Assembly (NCBI GenBank): GCA_013696265.1
Contig: JACCYX010000531.1
Location: 1 to 6,591, forward strand
From: Chloroflexia bacterium
GTDB lineage: Bacteria; Chloroflexota; Chloroflexia; Thermomicrobiales; UBA6265
DNA: 6,591 bases
Reading direction: 5' to 3'
This document shows positions 4,669 through 6,591 of this stretch, piece by piece. The notes beneath the pieces were generated by a model. The model was not told the origin of the DNA, ran no database searches, and saw only the letters and a program-made list of their open reading frames with translations. The translations under genes were made by a program, and so were the position numbers. Within the stretch, counting starts at the first letter, position 1; each line of letters starts with the position of its first letter.

Positions 4669-6312
4669 GTGCTGACCGTCAGCCACCTGTCCAAACGCTT
4701 TGGCGACACCCCCATTCTCGATACCGTTTCCTTCATCCTCAACCCAGGCGAACGCATTGGCCTGATCGGACCCAACGGCTCCGGCAAATCCACCCTGCTC
4801 AAGGCGCTGACGGGTGAGCTGGAACCCGATGCCGGGACGGTTTCGACCGCCCCCGGAGTTACCGTCGGCTACCTGCGCCAGGGATTCGCCGACACGCCGT
4901 CCGGCACGCTCGCCGACCTGCTCAACGGACCAACCCAGAGTTTGATCCAGTCGCAAACAGACGTGGAGCTGGCCCTCGCCGGGTACGACGATCCGGCTGT
5001 GGACCACGATCAGGTCGCCACTGCCTACGACGCCGCCCTGGGCGCGTTCGAGGCAGCCGGCGGGTATGGGGCGCTGGACCAGTTGGCGGCGTTGCTGTCT
5101 CGCTTTGGGCTCGAGCACGTTCCGTTCGACACACCGCTCAGCCACCTCTCCGGCGGCCAGAAGACCCGCGCGGGCTTGGCCGCGCTGCTGGCGACGCGGC
5201 CCGGACTGCTGGTGCTCGACGAGCCGACCAACCACCTCGACATCGATGCCCTGTCCTGGTTGGAGAGCTTCCTGACCGAGTACCGGGGAGCGGTCATCGT
5301 CGTCTCGCACGATCGGGGCTTTCTCGACGCCATCGTGAACCGCATTCTCGAACTGGACCCGGATACGCGGAACATCACGTCGTACGTGGGAACGTTCAGC
5401 GATTACGTAAATGCCAAGCGCCATGAGGAAGCGGAACACGCCGCCGCCTACGCCCGTCAGCAAAAGGACATTGCCCGGATCGAGGAGGACATCCGGGGCA
5501 CCGAACATCACGCCCGCACGATCGAGGCGAACACGATCGACTTTGCGGTGCGCAAGAAGGCGGCGAAGATCGCCCGGCCGGCGGTGGTGCGCAAGCGGAA
5601 GCTGGAGCGGTTGCTCGAATCGGCCGACTACGTGGAGAAGCCGCAACGGAAATGGAGCTTGTCGGTCGAGTTCGCGGCCGCCTCCCAGGGGTCGAACGAC
5701 GTGGTCGTGATCGACGGTGCCGCCCTGGGTTACGGTTCGGAGGCAATCCTGGCTGAGGTGTCGCTCCACATCGCGCATGGTGAACGGGTGGCGATTGTCG
5801 GTCCGAACGGCGGCGGCAAGTCGACGCTGATCCGCACGATCACGGGCGAGTTGGCCCCGCTCGCCGGCACGATTCGGTTGGGCCCGAGCGTCAGGGCCGG
5901 ATACTTTGCTCAGGAGCAGGACACGCTGGACCCATCACTCACCGTGATGGAGCAGGCTCGCCAGGCGGGCGGCGGGAGCGAAAGCGACATCCGCACATTC
6001 CTCCACAAGTTCCTGTTCGGCGGCGAGATGGTGCATCGCCGGATCTCGTCCATTTCGTACGGAGAGCGGGCGCGGCTGATGCTGGCGATTTTGGTCCTGC
6101 GGGGCGCCAACCTGCTCATCCTCGACGAGCCGCTCAATCACCTCGACCTCCGGGCCCGTGAGGAATTCGAGCAGGCGCTCGAACGGTTCGACGGGACCCT
6201 GATGCTCGTGCTGCACGACCGGTTCGCGATCGAGCGCCTGGCGACCCGTGTGATCGAGGTGCGCGACGGCCGGGTTGCGGAAGTGACCGGAAGCGTCCCG
6301 CAGACGGCTTGA
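4669..6312 (+). CDS. ABC-F family ATP-binding protein (dual ATPase, translation-associated)
   Basis: The 547-residue product has two ATPase domains, no membrane segment and the usual ABC-F length. Domain 1 has Walker A GPNGSGKS (34-41), GYLRQ, signature LSGGQ (160-164), Walker B LLVLDEPTNHLD (180-191) and switch His214 in VVSHDR. A charged helical linker, about 248-335, starts near KRHEEAEHAAAYARQQ and includes a basic patch around VRKRKLERLLE; it corresponds to the interdomain linker that reaches towards the ribosomal P-site tRNA. Domain 2 has Walker A GPNGGGKS (378-385), GYFAQEQ, signature ISYGE (462-466), Walker B LLILDEPLNHLD (482-493) and His516 in VLHDR. Domain 2 is therefore less canonical than domain 1: Leu489 replaces the Thr of EPTNHLD and Leu precedes the switch His. 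Family members are cytosolic factors that resolve stalled or drug-bound ribosomes; a housekeeping versus resistance role cannot be settled here. Start GTG is chosen on its ribosome site. Confidence 0.93.
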   Translation: MLTVSHLSKRFGDTPILDTVSFILNPGERIGLIGPNGSGKSTLLKALTGELEPDAGTVSTAPGVTVGYLRQGFADTPSGTLADLLNGPTQSLIQSQTDVELALAGYDDPAVDHDQVATAYDAALGAFEAAGGYGALDQLAALLSRFGLEHVPFDTPLSHLSGGQKTRAGLAALLATRPGLLVLDEPTNHLDIDALSWLESFLTEYRGAVIVVSHDRGFLDAIVNRILELDPDTRNITSYVGTFSDYVNAKRHEEAEHAAAYARQQKDIARIEEDIRGTEHHARTIEANTIDFAVRKKAAKIARPAVVRKRKLERLLESADYVEKPQRKWSLSVEFAAASQGSNDVVVIDGAALGYGSEAILAEVSLHIAHGERVAIVGPNGGGKSTLIRTITGELAPLAGTIRLGPSVRAGYFAQEQDTLDPSLTVMEQARQAGGGSESDIRTFLHKFLFGGEMVHRRISSISYGERARLMLAILVLRGANLLILDEPLNHLDLRAREEFEQALERFDGTLMLVLHDRFAIERLATRVIEVRDGRVAEVTGSVPQTA

Positions 6313-6315
6313 ATG

Positions 6316-6377
6316 GACCGTCCACGTCGAAGTGTCCCGTGCCGAGGTTTTCAGGTCGTCACCCTGAGTGGACGGTC
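6316..6377. repeat. 62-base element bounded by a perfect 10-bp inverted repeat
   Basis: GACCGTCCAC (6316-6325) and GTGGACGGTC (6368-6377) are exact reverse complements separated by 42 bases. It begins three bases after the ABC-F stop, and its right arm touches the stop codon of the transposase remnant. It may be a terminator-like long hairpin, or ends of an insertion sequence; IS630 elements end shortly after the transposase stop and target TA, and a CTAG stands at 6377-6380. No T-run follows either arm. Confidence 0.5.
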
Positions 6378-6591
6378 TAGATCGTTGTGTCGCATATGGG
6401 AAAGGGGTAAAGATGCGTCAGGCGGGTCCGGGCATCGGCGGTGGTGAAGGTCCACGACGCCGGGGCGGCGGCGGCGGGTCGCGGGCGTGGGCCTGGAGTT
6501 CCTTGCCCGCTTCGTCGAAGCAGACCAGGGGCACGGCGGGATCGGCTGGTGCGGCGTAGGTGTCGCGCACGATCTCCAGCGCCGCCACGTA
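6377..6591 (-). pseudogene. Remnant of an IS630-family transposase, internally deleted and cut by right edge
   Basis: Reading inward from the right edge on the minus strand, one frame gives YVAALEIVRDTYAAP, then VPLVCFDEAGKELQAHAR (6591 to about 6481). This matches the part of IS630-type transposases around the first catalytic Asp (VCMDE-type motif). That frame then turns into a Pro/Arg-rich stretch and stops at 6418-6420. In another frame, from 6457 leftwards, it reads SWTFTTADARTRLTHLYP and ends with TAG at 6377-6379; WxFTTADARxKLxxLYP is the usual C-terminal end of this family. The region between, which should carry the remaining DDE residues and roughly 130-150 amino acids, is absent. The junction falls in about 6458-6480, over a short CGG repeat (6466-6477). 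The copy cannot encode an active enzyme. Family assignment rests on remembered motif similarity, not on a search; the gene continues beyond the window. Confidence 0.7.

Noticed and set aside
4651..5778. Minus-strand open frame of 375 codons opposite the ABC-F gene
   Set aside because: It is antisense to a gene with complete Walker and signature motifs and shows no protein motif itself.
6368..6559. Plus-strand open frame at the right edge
   Set aside because: It is Gly/Arg-rich and antisense to the two IS630 transposase motifs, which explain the region better.

Overview
The window is G+C-rich (roughly two thirds by eye) and reads as chromosomal DNA of a free-living bacterium. I infer a member of the Chloroflexota, class Thermomicrobia or a relative. 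The grounds are the style of the exported proteins: a Tat-exported lipoprotein with a long Pro/Thr/Glu/Ala-rich linker after its lipobox cysteine, and a signal-peptide protein of a type I associate with that group. This is a composition and style judgement, not a phylogenetic result.

Layout from left to right: (1) 1-688, minus strand, the N-terminal part of a secreted protein of unknown function that runs off the left edge. (2) A 165-base divergent promoter region. (3) 854-2434, plus strand, a gamma-glutamyltransferase-family Ntn-hydrolase of the YwrD-like branch. (4) 2431-3657, minus strand, a Tat-dependent lipoprotein that resembles the substrate-binding proteins of polyamine-type ABC importers; it is convergent with gene 3 and their stop codons overlap. 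(5) A 421-base divergent gap with an AT-rich island and several perfect short hairpins. (6) 4079-4336, plus strand, an 85-residue, extremely acidic protein that I do not recognise. (7) A 332-base gap with a strong 11-bp hairpin, a weak promoter candidate and a possible 12-codon leader peptide. (8) 4669-6312, plus strand, an ABC-F protein with two ATPase domains and no membrane segments. (9) A 62-base element bounded by a perfect 10-bp inverted repeat. (10) 6377-6591, minus strand, the decayed, internally deleted remnant of an IS630-family transposase, cut by the right edge.

The genes do not form one obvious pathway. The transferase and the binding protein could both serve scavenging of nitrogen compounds (gamma-glutamyl compounds, polyamines), but their convergent arrangement argues against one operon. 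The binding protein has no permease or ATPase beside it. The ABC-F protein is a translation factor type and is not a transporter partner. I found no strong case for a wholly new multi-gene system. The items most worth a second look are the structured leader of the small acidic protein, the possible leader peptide before the ABC-F gene, and the deleted IS630 copy next to an inverted-repeat element.
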